Below are positions 1 to 7,572 of a stretch of 64,000 nt of DNA, one piece after another. Numbering within the stretch: position 1 is the stretch's first letter; every line of letters starts with the position of its first letter. Origin of the DNA: Amycolatopsis sp. FBCC-B4732. Lineage in GTDB: Bacteria > Actinomycetota > Actinomycetes > Mycobacteriales > Pseudonocardiaceae. The stretch spans positions 6,490,501 to 6,554,500 of the forward strand of contig NZ_CP095376.1 of assembly GCF_023008405.1 (NCBI RefSeq). Reading direction: 5' to 3'. A model generated the notes under the pieces. That model saw only the letters and a list, made by a program, of their open reading frames with translations. It was not told where the DNA came from and did not search any database. The translations under genes were made by a program, and so were the position numbers.

Positions 1-224
1 TCGCCGAAGCGATCTCGCGGGGGATCCTGCGCACCGAGACCTACCGCGTCGACGTCGACTGCGGGCTCGGCCCGGCGCGCGGACAGACCCTCGTCGACCG
101 GCGGCGGCTCGGCGAAGACGACCCGCAGTTCTCCCCCGGCCGCCCGATCGAGGTCGCGGTGGACACCGACCTCGACGGCCTGCGCGGCTTCGTCCTCGAC
201 CGGCTGACCGGGGCCGCGCGGTGA
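1..224 (+). CDS. C-terminal fragment of an unidentified protein
   Basis: The reading frame is open from the left edge and ends in TGA at 222-224, giving about 73 residues of an otherwise unseen protein. The fragment is rich in Asp and Arg and ends LTGAAR. It has no motif I recognise, so no function is proposed. Its stop overlaps the GTG start of the next gene (GTGA at 221-224), which indicates translational coupling with the NlpC/P60 gene. The 5' end lies outside the window. Confidence 0.6.
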   Translation, partial: AEAISRGILRTETYRVDVDCGLGPARGQTLVDRRRLGEDDPQFSPGRPIEVAVDTDLDGLRGFVLDRLTGAAR

Positions 225-1360
225 GCGACGAGCCCGAGATCGTGCCCGAGGAGACGCCCGAGCCCCGTCGCCGGAAGACCGCGGTCGTGGTCGCCGCGGT
301 GGTCGTGGTCGCCGCCGCGCTGGTGGTCGGCGTGCAGTTCGCGCCGAAGCAGCAGGAGACGACGAACGCGGCCGCGACGGTCACGCCCCCGCCGTCTGTC
401 GTGAAAACGACCACGCCGCCGCGGACGTCCGCGCCGCCGAAGGTGCCGGAGGCGAGCGAGTTCGACGCGTGGGCGTCCAAGACCAGCCAATGGCTCGACA
501 TCCCGCTGCGCGCGATGGTCGGCTACGCGAAGGCGACGACGAAGCTCGCCAAGGACGTCCCCGGCTGCCACCTGTCCTGGGTGACGCTGGCCGCGGTCGG
601 AAAAGTGACCACGGACCACGGCCGGGCGCAGGGCGGGCAGTTCGGCACCACCGGCGTGCTGGACAAGGCGCTCGGCACCATCGAGGTGCGCGACTTCTAC
701 AACAAGGTCGTCTCGACGGCGAACGCCGCCGGGCCGCTGCAGCTGGCGCCGTCGATCTGGGGCAAGTACCAGGCGAGCTACGCGGGCGGGAAGCCCGATG
801 TCCAGAACATCGACGACGCCGCGTTGACCACCGGGCGCGCGCTCTGCGCCGACGGCCACGACCTGTCCCAGGGCCAGGTGTGGTGGGACTCGGTCAGCAC
901 GCTGCAGGCGGCGCCGCTGTTCCTGCACCGCACGCTGGCCACGGTCAACGTCTACGGCACGGTCGGCCAGGGCGCGTCGGCGCCGAACGCGGCGGTGCTG
1001 AGCGCGGTGAACTTCGCCATCGACAAGATCGGCCTCCCCTACATCTGGGGCGGCAACGGCACCGGCGGCAACGACCCGGGCTTCGACTGCTCGGGCCTGA
1101 CGACGGCGGCGTACGCGAGCGCGGGGGTCAAGCTGATGCGCACGGCCGACACGCAGTTCCGCAGCGTGCCGCACGTGACCGACCCGCAGCTGGGCGACCT
1201 GATCTTCTACGGCGAGCCGGCGACGAAGATCCACCACGTCGGGCTCTACATCGGCAACCAGCAGATGATCGACGCCCCGCAGACGGGCCAGGCGGTCCAG
1301 GTCCACTCGTACCGCAAGGACGGCGACGACTACGCGGGAGCCGGCCGCCCGACGGCCTGA
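221..1360 (+). CDS. NlpC/P60 peptidoglycan endopeptidase with degenerate transglycosylase-like domain
   Basis: Predicted cell-wall hydrolase of 379 residues. A cytoplasmic Glu/Pro/Arg tail (1-19) precedes one transmembrane helix (20-40) and a Thr/Pro linker (45-78). Residues 80-247 resemble the MltB-type lytic transglycosylase fold, with GPLQLAPSIW (171-180) and QNIDDAALTTGRALC (195-209). The C-terminal NlpC/P60 domain (256-379) keeps the Cys nucleophile in FDCSG (Cys290) and the His in HHVGLYIG (His338/339), so it should cut stem peptides outside the membrane. In the transglycosylase-like part, the family's usual VES-D-H-G Glu is Thr (VTTDHG, 129-134), so glycan-strand cleavage is doubtful. 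The GTG start overlaps the upstream stop. Confidence 0.88.
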   Translation: MSDEPEIVPEETPEPRRRKTAVVVAAVVVVAAALVVGVQFAPKQQETTNAAATVTPPPSVVKTTTPPRTSAPPKVPEASEFDAWASKTSQWLDIPLRAMVGYAKATTKLAKDVPGCHLSWVTLAAVGKVTTDHGRAQGGQFGTTGVLDKALGTIEVRDFYNKVVSTANAAGPLQLAPSIWGKYQASYAGGKPDVQNIDDAALTTGRALCADGHDLSQGQVWWDSVSTLQAAPLFLHRTLATVNVYGTVGQGASAPNAAVLSAVNFAIDKIGLPYIWGGNGTGGNDPGFDCSGLTTAAYASAGVKLMRTADTQFRSVPHVTDPQLGDLIFYGEPATKIHHVGLYIGNQQMIDAPQTGQAVQVHSYRKDGDDYAGAGRPTA

Positions 1361-1363
1361 CGG

Positions 1364-2215
1364 GTGGTGGCGATGCAGTCGTTCCGGACTCCCGAGGGCG
1401 TCACGCTCGGGGTCGAGCACTTCGGCGACGCGGCGGCGCCCCTCGTGCTGCTCGCGGGCGGCACGACGATGTTGTCCTGGCCCGACGCGCTGTGCGAGGC
1501 GCTCGCTCGGGGTGGACGCCATGTCGTCCGCTACGACCTGCGTGACTCGGGCGGGTCGACCACTGCCGATCCCGAAGCACCGGCGTACACGCTGCGTGAC
1601 CTGGCCGCGGACGCCGCCGCGCTCGCCCGTGGGCTCGACGGACGGCCTGCGCACCTGGCGGGCTTCGGCGTCGGCGGGATGGTCGCCCAGGTCGCCGCGC
1701 TCGACCACCCGGACGCGTTCTCGGCGCTGACTCTCATCGGGACGCGGCCGGTCGCGCCGGGCCCGGTCGACGACGATCTTCCCGACCACGACGGGCCGAC
1801 GATGAAGCGGCGGTTCGCGCTTCCGATGCCCGACTGGTCCGACCGTGCGGCGGTGGCGGAGTTCGCCGCCGCCGGGGCGGCAGTGCTCGGCGACGACCCC
1901 GGTGTCGCGCGGGCGACCGCCGAGCGGATCTTCGACCGGACGCCGGGGACGGCGGCTGCCGTCCAGGCGGCCAACCAGCTGGGCATGGTGTTCTCCCGGC
2001 TGGACTGCACGCCGCGCTGGCGGGAGCGGCTGCCGGGGCTCGCGGTGCCGACGCTCGTGGTGCACGGACGGCACGACCGGTTCTTCCCGGTCGGCAACGG
2101 CGAGGCGCTCGCGCGCGAGATTCCCGACGCGCGGTTGCTGGTGCTCGAGGAGGCCGCGATCGCGATCCCGGACGCGGCTGCCGACGAGGTGGCCGCGGCG
2201 ATGCTCGCGCTCTGA
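1364..2215 (+). CDS. alpha/beta-hydrolase fold protein lacking catalytic Ser and His
   Basis: A 283-residue single-domain protein with the alpha/beta-hydrolase pattern: a central strand and oxyanion region (PLVLLAGGTT, 26-35), RYDLRDSG, and the nucleophile-elbow position. Relatives of the RdmC-like esterase group have GxSxGG there; this protein reads GFGVGG (100-105), with Gly102 in place of Ser. The usual C-terminal Gly-x-Gly-His segment is also missing, reading LEEAAIAIPDAA instead. The acid-bearing HGRHDRFFP segment is intact. I infer a pseudoenzyme or binding protein rather than an active hydrolase. GTG at 1364 and ATG at 1373 are both possible starts. It follows the NlpC/P60 gene by 3 bp, so the two are probably co-transcribed. 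Confidence 0.8.
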   Translation: MVAMQSFRTPEGVTLGVEHFGDAAAPLVLLAGGTTMLSWPDALCEALARGGRHVVRYDLRDSGGSTTADPEAPAYTLRDLAADAAALARGLDGRPAHLAGFGVGGMVAQVAALDHPDAFSALTLIGTRPVAPGPVDDDLPDHDGPTMKRRFALPMPDWSDRAAVAEFAAAGAAVLGDDPGVARATAERIFDRTPGTAAAVQAANQLGMVFSRLDCTPRWRERLPGLAVPTLVVHGRHDRFFPVGNGEALAREIPDARLLVLEEAAIAIPDAAADEVAAAMLAL

Positions 2216-2328
2216 GCGCCGGGCACGGTCAGCCCAGGCGGCCACGATGCGTCAGCCCCGCCGACAACGGGATTCGGTGGGGGTAGCCAGGCATGGACGT
2301 CACCCACCCTGCGGCTGGGCTTTGAAGC

Positions 2329-2694
2329 TCAAGCCGGGCCGGCCAAGCCCACCAAGTTGCCCTGCGGGTCGGTGAACTGGGCGACCACCAGGTCGCGGCC
2401 CGGCGCGCGGGCCGGGCCCAGGCGGCGGGTGCCGCCGAGGCGCTCGGCTTCCGCCAGTGCCGCCGCGACATCCGGGACGCCCACGTAGAACACCACGTGG
2501 CTTTCGTACCCCGCGCCGCCGCCGACGCCGCCCGGGATGGTTCCGGATTCCACGAAGCCGTAGCCGGGTTCCGATACCTCGGCGGACACCGGGGCCGAGG
2601 TGTCGAATTCCCAGCCGAACAGCTCGCCGTAGTACCCGCGCAGGGTTGCCGGGTCGGTTCCGATGATCTCGAAGTGCACGACAGGTCGGCTCAT
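2329..2694 (-). CDS. VOC (glyoxalase/bleomycin-resistance) family protein
   Basis: A 121-residue protein with one beta-alpha-beta-beta-beta VOC repeat pair. The N-terminus VVHFEIIGTDP is the first strand with the metal-site His. YYGELFGWEF is the typical helix and turn. SHVVFYVGVPDV marks the second half, and a terminal TDPQGNLVGL strand closes the fold. The family includes metal-dependent isomerases, dioxygenases and drug-binding proteins, and the substrate here cannot be read. The ATG at 2694 is chosen because an upstream in-frame ATG at 2730 would put the operator inside the gene. It is divergently transcribed from the HxlR regulator at 2754 and is that regulator's likely target. Confidence 0.82.
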   Translation of the reverse strand: MSRPVVHFEIIGTDPATLRGYYGELFGWEFDTSAPVSAEVSEPGYGFVESGTIPGGVGGGAGYESHVVFYVGVPDVAAALAEAERLGGTRRLGPARAPGRDLVVAQFTDPQGNLVGLAGPA

Positions 2695-2716
2695 ACCGGC
2701 ACCGTACGCCGCGATA

Positions 2717-2731
2717 GTTGTTAAAAACAAC
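2717..2731. promoter_or_regulatory. Inverted repeat, candidate HxlR operator
   Basis: Perfect inverted repeat GTTGTT-AAA-AACAAC in the 59-bp gap between the divergent VOC and HxlR genes. A related half-site GTTGTAGTTT follows at 2738-2747. The AT-rich patch stands out in a very GC-rich region. Its place between a winged-helix regulator and a divergent gene suggests autoregulation together with control of the VOC gene. Confidence 0.55.
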
Positions 2732-2753
2732 CTCAGAGTTGTAGTTTGAAAGC

Positions 2754-3383
2754 ATGCCGACGAGCCGGAGCTATGGGGACGCCTGCACGATCGCCCGCGC
2801 GCTGGACGTCGTCGGGGAACGGTGGGCGCTGCTCGTCGTTCGCGAGCTTCTCTTCGGGCCGCAACGGTTTTCCGACGTCCGGCGCGCGCTGCCGGGTGCC
2901 AGCTCCAACCTCGTCACCGACCGGCTGCGGGAACTCGAAGCTCACGGCGTCGTCGCGCGGCGGAAACTGCCGCCGCCGGCCGGGTCCACCGTCTACGAGC
3001 TCACCGGCTGGGGTCGCGAGCTGGAGCCCGTCGTGCTCGCTCTCGGGGCTTGGGGCGGCGGTCTTCCGCGGCCGCCGGACGCGCACCTCGGCACGACGTC
3101 CGTGCTGCTGTTCCTCCGCGGTGGCGCGCGTCCCCGCCGCGCTGCCTGCTACCGCGTCGAACTCGACGCTCGCGTGTGGACGGTCCGCACCGAGCCGGGC
3201 CGGCTCACGGTCGAGCCCGGCGCGCCCGAAGCGCCGGACGCCACGATCCGCACCGATCCGCCGACGCTCAACGCACTGCTCGAGAATCCGTCGGACCTCG
3301 ACGCCGCGATCGCGGGCGGTCTCGTGGAGGCGAGCGGCGACCGCAAAGCCGTCCGGCGGCTACTGCGCGAGCGGCTGGTGTGA
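2754..3383 (+). CDS. HxlR-family winged-helix regulator with SCP2-like C-terminal domain
   Basis: A 209-residue transcription factor. Residues 1-100 are a clear HxlR winged helix: CTIARALDVVGERWALLVVRELL, then GPQRFSDVRRALPGASSNLVTDRLRELE, then a wing ending in LTGWG. Residues 105-209 resemble the sterol-carrier SCP2-type domain that often follows this helix in actinobacteria and may bind a hydrophobic effector. It is divergent from the VOC gene, with an inverted repeat between them. The 3' end overlaps the convergent MFS gene by 24 bp (3360-3383). Confidence 0.87.
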   Translation: MPTSRSYGDACTIARALDVVGERWALLVVRELLFGPQRFSDVRRALPGASSNLVTDRLRELEAHGVVARRKLPPPAGSTVYELTGWGRELEPVVLALGAWGGGLPRPPDAHLGTTSVLLFLRGGARPRRAACYRVELDARVWTVRTEPGRLTVEPGAPEAPDATIRTDPPTLNALLENPSDLDAAIAGGLVEASGDRKAVRRLLRERLV

Positions 3384-4517
3384 CCGGACCCGCAACGACG
3401 GGGCGAGGAAGACGATCCCGAACGTGACCACGACCGCCGACGACAGCGCCCAGTGCAGGCCGACGCGGGTCGCCAGTGCGCCCACCAGCACCGGCTCCAC
3501 CAGGAAGCCCAGGTAGCCGCAGGCCGCGACCGCGGCGACCGCGCGGCCCGGCGCGTCCGCCTGCTTGCGGCTCGCCGCGCTCCACGCGATCGGCACGATC
3601 CCCGCCACGCCGAGCCCCACCACCGCGAAGCCGAAGACGCCCGCGACCGGCCACGGCACGGCGAGGACCACCGCGAACCCGAGCACCGCGACCGCGGCCG
3701 CCACGCGGACGAACCGGACCGGCCCCGTCCGCGCCACGACGCGGTCGGTGACCAGGCGGACGGCGATCATCGTGGCCGAGAAGGCGAAGTAGCCCAGCGA
3801 GGCCAAGGCGGGCGCCGCGCCGGTGACGTCGGCGAGGTACACCGCGCTCCAGCTGTTGACCGCGCCTTCGGCGACGAACCCGCAGAACGCGATCACCCCC
3901 AGCGGCACCAGCGCGCGGCTCGGCCACGCGAACGCCGCCTCACCCTGGCCGCGGTCGGCGCCGGCCAGGAAGCGGGTGCGGGAGGCCCACAGCGCGAGCG
4001 CGAGCAGCACCGCGCCGGCGAGCGGGAAGTGCACCGACACCGGGACATGCGCGGCCTCCATCAGTGCGTCGACGCCGGAACCGGCGAGGCCGCCGATGTT
4101 CCAGAACGCGTGGAAGCCGGCGAAGATCGGACGCCCGTAGCCCTCCTCGACGCGGGCGGCGTGCGCGTTCATCGCGACGTCTAGCAGGCTGTTGCCGACG
4201 CCGAGCACGACGAGCGCCGCGACGAACACCGGCGCCGACCAGGCGAACGCGACCAGCGGCAGCCCCGCGCACAGCACGACCGCGCCCAGCCCGACGGCCG
4301 CGCGGCTGCCGATCCGGGTCAGCAGCGCACCCGCACCCACCAGCGCGACGACCGACCCCAAGGCGAGGCCGAAGAGCCCCGTCGCGAGCGCCCCCGTGCT
4401 CAGTCCCAGCTGCTCCTGCACCGCCGGCACCCGGGCCAGCCAGGTCGCGAACGCGGCGCCGCAGACCGCGAACACGACCGAGACCCCCAGGCGGGCGCGC
4501 TTCATCTCCCCCGTCAC
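3360..4517 (-). CDS. MFS transporter
   Basis: A 385-residue membrane protein with about 12 hydrophobic segments in two halves and the short loops of the major facilitator superfamily. An early LARVPAVQEQLGLSTGALATGLFGLALGS stretch resembles the YbjJ-type MFS subgroup, whose substrate is generally unknown. The start is uncertain: GTG at 4517 or ATG at 4505. It is divergent from the MarR regulator at 4558, with an inverted repeat between, so MarR-controlled efflux is the natural reading. The 3' end overlaps the HxlR gene. Confidence 0.85.
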   Translation of the reverse strand: MTGEMKRARLGVSVVFAVCGAAFATWLARVPAVQEQLGLSTGALATGLFGLALGSVVALVGAGALLTRIGSRAAVGLGAVVLCAGLPLVAFAWSAPVFVAALVVLGVGNSLLDVAMNAHAARVEEGYGRPIFAGFHAFWNIGGLAGSGVDALMEAAHVPVSVHFPLAGAVLLALALWASRTRFLAGADRGQGEAAFAWPSRALVPLGVIAFCGFVAEGAVNSWSAVYLADVTGAAPALASLGYFAFSATMIAVRLVTDRVVARTGPVRFVRVAAAVAVLGFAVVLAVPWPVAGVFGFAVVGLGVAGIVPIAWSAASRKQADAPGRAVAAVAACGYLGFLVEPVLVGALATRVGLHWALSSAVVVTFGIVFLAPSLRVRSHQPLAQ

Positions 4518-4523
4518 CCCGCC

Positions 4524-4550
4524 ACCTTACGAACGGCGGGTGTGTAAGGT
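4524..4550. promoter_or_regulatory. Inverted repeat, candidate MarR operator
   Basis: Perfect 7-bp arms ACCTTAC (4524-4530) and GTAAGGT (4544-4550) separated by 13 bp. The repeat sits in the 40-bp gap between the divergent MFS and MarR genes and ends 7 bp before the MarR start, as expected for a site repressing both directions. Confidence 0.55.
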
Positions 4551-4557
4551 CCCTGAC

Positions 4558-4986
4558 ATGACTCACCCCCAGACCGGTGACCGGCCCGGTTACCTGCTGA
4601 AACGCGCCCAGCAGGCGTTGCACCAGGTGTGCACCGACCGCTTGCGGCCGCTGGGCCTGTCGATGTCGCAGTACGCCGTGCTGCGCGCGCTCTACGACCA
4701 CCCCGGCGCGTCGTCGGCCGATCTCGCGCGGATCACCTTCGTCACCCGGCAGTCGCTACGGGACGTCCTGGTCGGCCTGCGGTCGGCGGGGCTGGTGACC
4801 GTGGCCGAACAGGCGTCGACGGGCCGCGCCCGGCCGGTGGCGCTGACCGATCGGGGACGCACTCAGATGGGGGTCGCCGAAGAGGTGGTCGCGCAGGTCG
4901 AAGCCCAGATGCTCGGCGACCTGCCGTCCGATCAGCGACACCAGCTGGCCGAGCTGCTGCGGGCTTGCGTCGACAACCTGGCTTGA
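4558..4986 (+). CDS. MarR-family transcriptional regulator
   Basis: A 142-residue winged-helix protein. RAQQALHQVCTDRLRPLGLSMSQYAVLRAL forms the dimer helix and first HTH helices, followed by SSADLARITFVTRQSLRDVLVGLRSAGLV (recognition helix) and the wing GRARPVALTDRGR. This is the usual MarR size and order. It is divergent from the MFS gene, its probable target. MarR proteins typically release DNA on binding small phenolics or on thiol oxidation; nothing here shows the ligand. Confidence 0.88.
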   Translation: MTHPQTGDRPGYLLKRAQQALHQVCTDRLRPLGLSMSQYAVLRALYDHPGASSADLARITFVTRQSLRDVLVGLRSAGLVTVAEQASTGRARPVALTDRGRTQMGVAEEVVAQVEAQMLGDLPSDQRHQLAELLRACVDNLA

Positions 4987-4998
4987 CGAACGCCGTAT

Positions 4999-5012
4999 AG
5001 TCGGTTCCGACT
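4999..5012. promoter_or_regulatory. Inverted repeat, candidate PadR operator
   Basis: Perfect AGTCGG-TT-CCGACT palindrome 15 bp before the PadR start codon at 5028. Its position suggests autoregulation of the PadR-monooxygenase operon. Confidence 0.5.
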
Positions 5013-5027
5013 GATAGGGAGCGACTA

Positions 5028-5600
5028 GTGGCGCGCAAGATCCGCAACACCCTCGCCCTCGCGCTGCTCGGCCTGCTGCTGGAACGCCCGATGCACCCGT
5101 ACGAAATGGCGTCCACGCTGCGCGAGCGGTACAAGGACACGAGTTTCAAGATCAACCCCGGTTCGCTCTACGACACCGTGGAGTCGCTGGCGAAGCACCG
5201 CTGGATCGAGCCGGTCGAGACGGTCCGCGAGGGCAACCGGCCCGAGCGGACCGTCTACGCGCACACCGAGCTCGGCCGCCAGGAGTTCGTCGCGTGGCTC
5301 GACGAACTCGTCCGCGAGCCGGTCGCGGAGTACCCGAAGTTCGTCGCGGCGGTGAGCTACCTCGGCGCGCTGGGCCCGGACCGCGCCGCCGACGCACTGG
5401 AGGAACGGGCGCGCCACCTGGCCGACCGCATCGAGGGCGCCGACACCGCGCTGGCCGACACGGTCGGCAAGGGCGCGCCGCGGCTGTTCATGATCGAGGT
5501 CGAGTTCGTGCGGCACGCGTGGCAGGCGGAGCTCGACTGGGCCCGCGCCACGGCCGCCGAAATCCGCGCCGGCTCGCTGCCCTGGCCCGACCACTTCTGA
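5028..5600 (+). CDS. PadR-family transcriptional regulator
   Basis: A 190-residue regulator. The N-terminal winged helix contains ALALLGLLLERPMHPYEMASTLRER and the PadR signature NPGSLYDTVESLAKHRWIE. The C-terminal helical part (100-190) is the dimerisation and ligand region. The GTG start at 5028 lies just after an AGTCGG palindrome. The stop is 11 bp before the FAD monooxygenase start, so the two genes probably form an operon in which the regulator senses an aromatic or drug-like substrate of the enzyme. That substrate relation is inference. Confidence 0.87.
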   Translation: MARKIRNTLALALLGLLLERPMHPYEMASTLRERYKDTSFKINPGSLYDTVESLAKHRWIEPVETVREGNRPERTVYAHTELGRQEFVAWLDELVREPVAEYPKFVAAVSYLGALGPDRAADALEERARHLADRIEGADTALADTVGKGAPRLFMIEVEFVRHAWQAELDWARATAAEIRAGSLPWPDHF

Positions 5601-5611
5601 GGGGAAGCCCC

Positions 5612-7036
5612 GTGCTCGAAACCGAAGTCCTCATCGGCGGCGCCGGCCCGGCCGGCCTGCTGCTCGGCGCGGAACTCGCGCTGGCGGGCGTCCGGACCAC
5701 GATCGTCGAACGCCACCCGCAACGCCCGCCGTACTGCCGCGGCTTCAACCTGAACTCGCGCTCGCTCGACCTGCTGGCCCGGCGCGGGCTGGCCGACGGG
5801 CTGGTCGCCGAAGGCCACCAGGTGCCGCACGCCCCGGTCACCGGCCTGCCCGGCCCGCTGCTGCTCGACGGCGCCGCGACCGACCACCCGTTCTCGCTGG
5901 GCATCCCGCAGACCCGCGTCGAGGAGGTCCTGGAAGCGCGGGCGCTCGAACTCGGCGCCGAGATCCTGCGCGGCCACGAGCTGCTTTCCTTCACCCAGGA
6001 CGAGTCCGGCGTGACGACCGAACTCCACAATGGACTACCCGTCCGGGCGCGGTACCTGGTCGGCTGCGACGGCGGGCGCAGCACCGTGCGCAAGCAGGCC
6101 GGAATCGGCTTCCCCGGCGTGGCCGCCCGGTGGTTCGCGCTGCTCGGCGACGTCGAATGCGAGCTGCCGTACGGACCTTCCGCCGGTCCGGACGGCCGGA
6201 CGGTGTTCGTCATCCCGCGGCCCGGATACGTCCGGATCATCGTCCGGGAGGACGAGCCGCCCGCGGACAAGGACACGCCGGTCACGCTGGAGTCGTTGCA
6301 GGCCCAGGTGGACGCGGTGCTCGGGCGGCACGTTCCGCTGCGCAACCCGCGCTGGCTGAGCCGGTTCGGCGACGCGGCACGGCTGGCGTCGCGCTATCGC
6401 GAAGGCCGGGTTCTGCTGGCCGGCGACGCGGCGCACATCCACCCGCCGGCGGGCGCGATCGGGGTGAACGTGGCGCTGGACGACGCGTTCAACCTCGGCT
6501 GGAAGCTGGCGGCGACGGTGCGCGGGACGGCGCCCGAGGGGCTGCTCGACACCTACCACGCCGAGCGACACGCCGCGGGGGAACGGATTCTGGCCAACAC
6601 CCGGGCCCAGGTCGCGTTGGAAGAAGCGGCCGGAGAGCCGTGGGCGGACCTGATGCGCCGCGTCGCCGCGCACCCCGACGGCAACCGGGCGCTGGCCGAA
6701 ATCATCACCGGGCTGGACGCACGTTACGCCGACGGCGGGCACCCGTGGCTCGGGCGGCTGGCACCGGACATCGCGTTGACGGTCTCGGGCCGACCGACGC
6801 ACTTGGCGGAGTTGCTGCATTCCGGCCGGCCGGTGCTGGTGGACCTGGCCGGGGCCTTCGGCGGCTGGGCACCGGGCCTCGACGTGGTCGCGGCTTCGTC
6901 CACTTCGGACATCGGAGCGGTGCTCCTGCGGCCGGACGGGCACGTGGCCTGGGTGACGACGGGCACGGACGACACCGGGCTCGCGGAAGCCGTGCGGCAG
7001 TGGATCGGCGACGTGCCGATTCCGGCGTCGGCGTAG
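5612..7036 (+). CDS. FAD-dependent aromatic monooxygenase
   Basis: A 474-residue flavoprotein hydroxylase of the PheA/TfdB (UbiH-like) group, which uses FAD and NAD(P)H with O2 to hydroxylate aromatic or polyketide substrates. The dinucleotide site is GGAGPAGLLLG near residue 9. The DG motif is GCDGGRSTVR. The second FAD motif GDAAHIHPPAGAIG lies near residue 271. The C-terminal 100 residues resemble the thioredoxin-like tail of rifampicin monooxygenase-type enzymes (LLRPDGHVAW). The GTG at 5612 is preceded by GGGGAAG and fits the dinucleotide motif; the longer open frame upstream is only PadR shadow. Antibiotic inactivation and aromatic tailoring are both possible. Confidence 0.87.
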   Translation: MLETEVLIGGAGPAGLLLGAELALAGVRTTIVERHPQRPPYCRGFNLNSRSLDLLARRGLADGLVAEGHQVPHAPVTGLPGPLLLDGAATDHPFSLGIPQTRVEEVLEARALELGAEILRGHELLSFTQDESGVTTELHNGLPVRARYLVGCDGGRSTVRKQAGIGFPGVAARWFALLGDVECELPYGPSAGPDGRTVFVIPRPGYVRIIVREDEPPADKDTPVTLESLQAQVDAVLGRHVPLRNPRWLSRFGDAARLASRYREGRVLLAGDAAHIHPPAGAIGVNVALDDAFNLGWKLAATVRGTAPEGLLDTYHAERHAAGERILANTRAQVALEEAAGEPWADLMRRVAAHPDGNRALAEIITGLDARYADGGHPWLGRLAPDIALTVSGRPTHLAELLHSGRPVLVDLAGAFGGWAPGLDVVAASSTSDIGAVLLRPDGHVAWVTTGTDDTGLAEAVRQWIGDVPIPASA

Positions 7037-7044
7037 CACCGGGG

Positions 7045-7563
7045 TCAGCGCGGGCGGTCCAGCACCGCCCGCTGCTCGACCCGGCCGTCCAGGGTGAACT
7101 TGCTGTGCGGCGTGAACCCCAGCTTCGCCACCACCCGGGCCGACGCCGTGTTCACCGGTTCGTACACCGCCAGCAGCCGATCCGCCCAGCCGGCCGCGAA
7201 AGCCTTGTCCCGCACCGCCGACGTCGCTTCGGTCGCGTAACCCCGGCCCCAGCCCGAGGGGGCGATCCACCAGCCCATCTCCACCGCCGGCGCGGCCAAG
7301 CCCGACTCCGCGGCGCTGCGGCGGACCAGCGAAACCACGCCGTCGAACGAACCCGGGGACGCCGACACCGCGAACCAGCCGAAGCCGTGGGACGCCCAGT
7401 GCGCGAGCGTCGCCTGGTGCTTGCCCAGGGTGTACTCGTGGCTCCACGGCTCGCCGGTGCCGACGTACCGGACCGTCTCCGGAAGCTGGGCCAGCGCGAA
7501 CAAGCCGTCGAAGCAGTCTTCGGACCACGCGCGCAGCGTGAGGCGTTCCGTGGTGATCAGCAC
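7045..7563 (-). CDS. GNAT acetyltransferase, RimJ/RimL type
   Basis: A 172-residue protein with the N-terminus MLITTERLTLRAWSEDCFDGL, the pattern GWWIAPSGWGRGYATEA (acetyl-CoA pyrophosphate loop) and the terminal VNTASARVVAKLGF. All are typical of RimJ/RimL-like N-acyltransferases acting on protein N-termini or small amines. The start is GTG at 7563. It lies 9 bp downstream of the GntR-TetR fusion gene on the same strand, so the two are probably co-transcribed. Confidence 0.85.
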   Translation of the reverse strand: MLITTERLTLRAWSEDCFDGLFALAQLPETVRYVGTGEPWSHEYTLGKHQATLAHWASHGFGWFAVSASPGSFDGVVSLVRRSAAESGLAAPAVEMGWWIAPSGWGRGYATEATSAVRDKAFAAGWADRLLAVYEPVNTASARVVAKLGFTPHSKFTLDGRVEQRAVLDRPR

Positions 7564-7572
7564 CGGCCCACT

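Noticed and set aside
5612..7036. Secondary-metabolite cluster around the FAD monooxygenase
   Set aside because: No synthase, ligase or carrier protein nearby; the neighbours are regulators and a GNAT gene.
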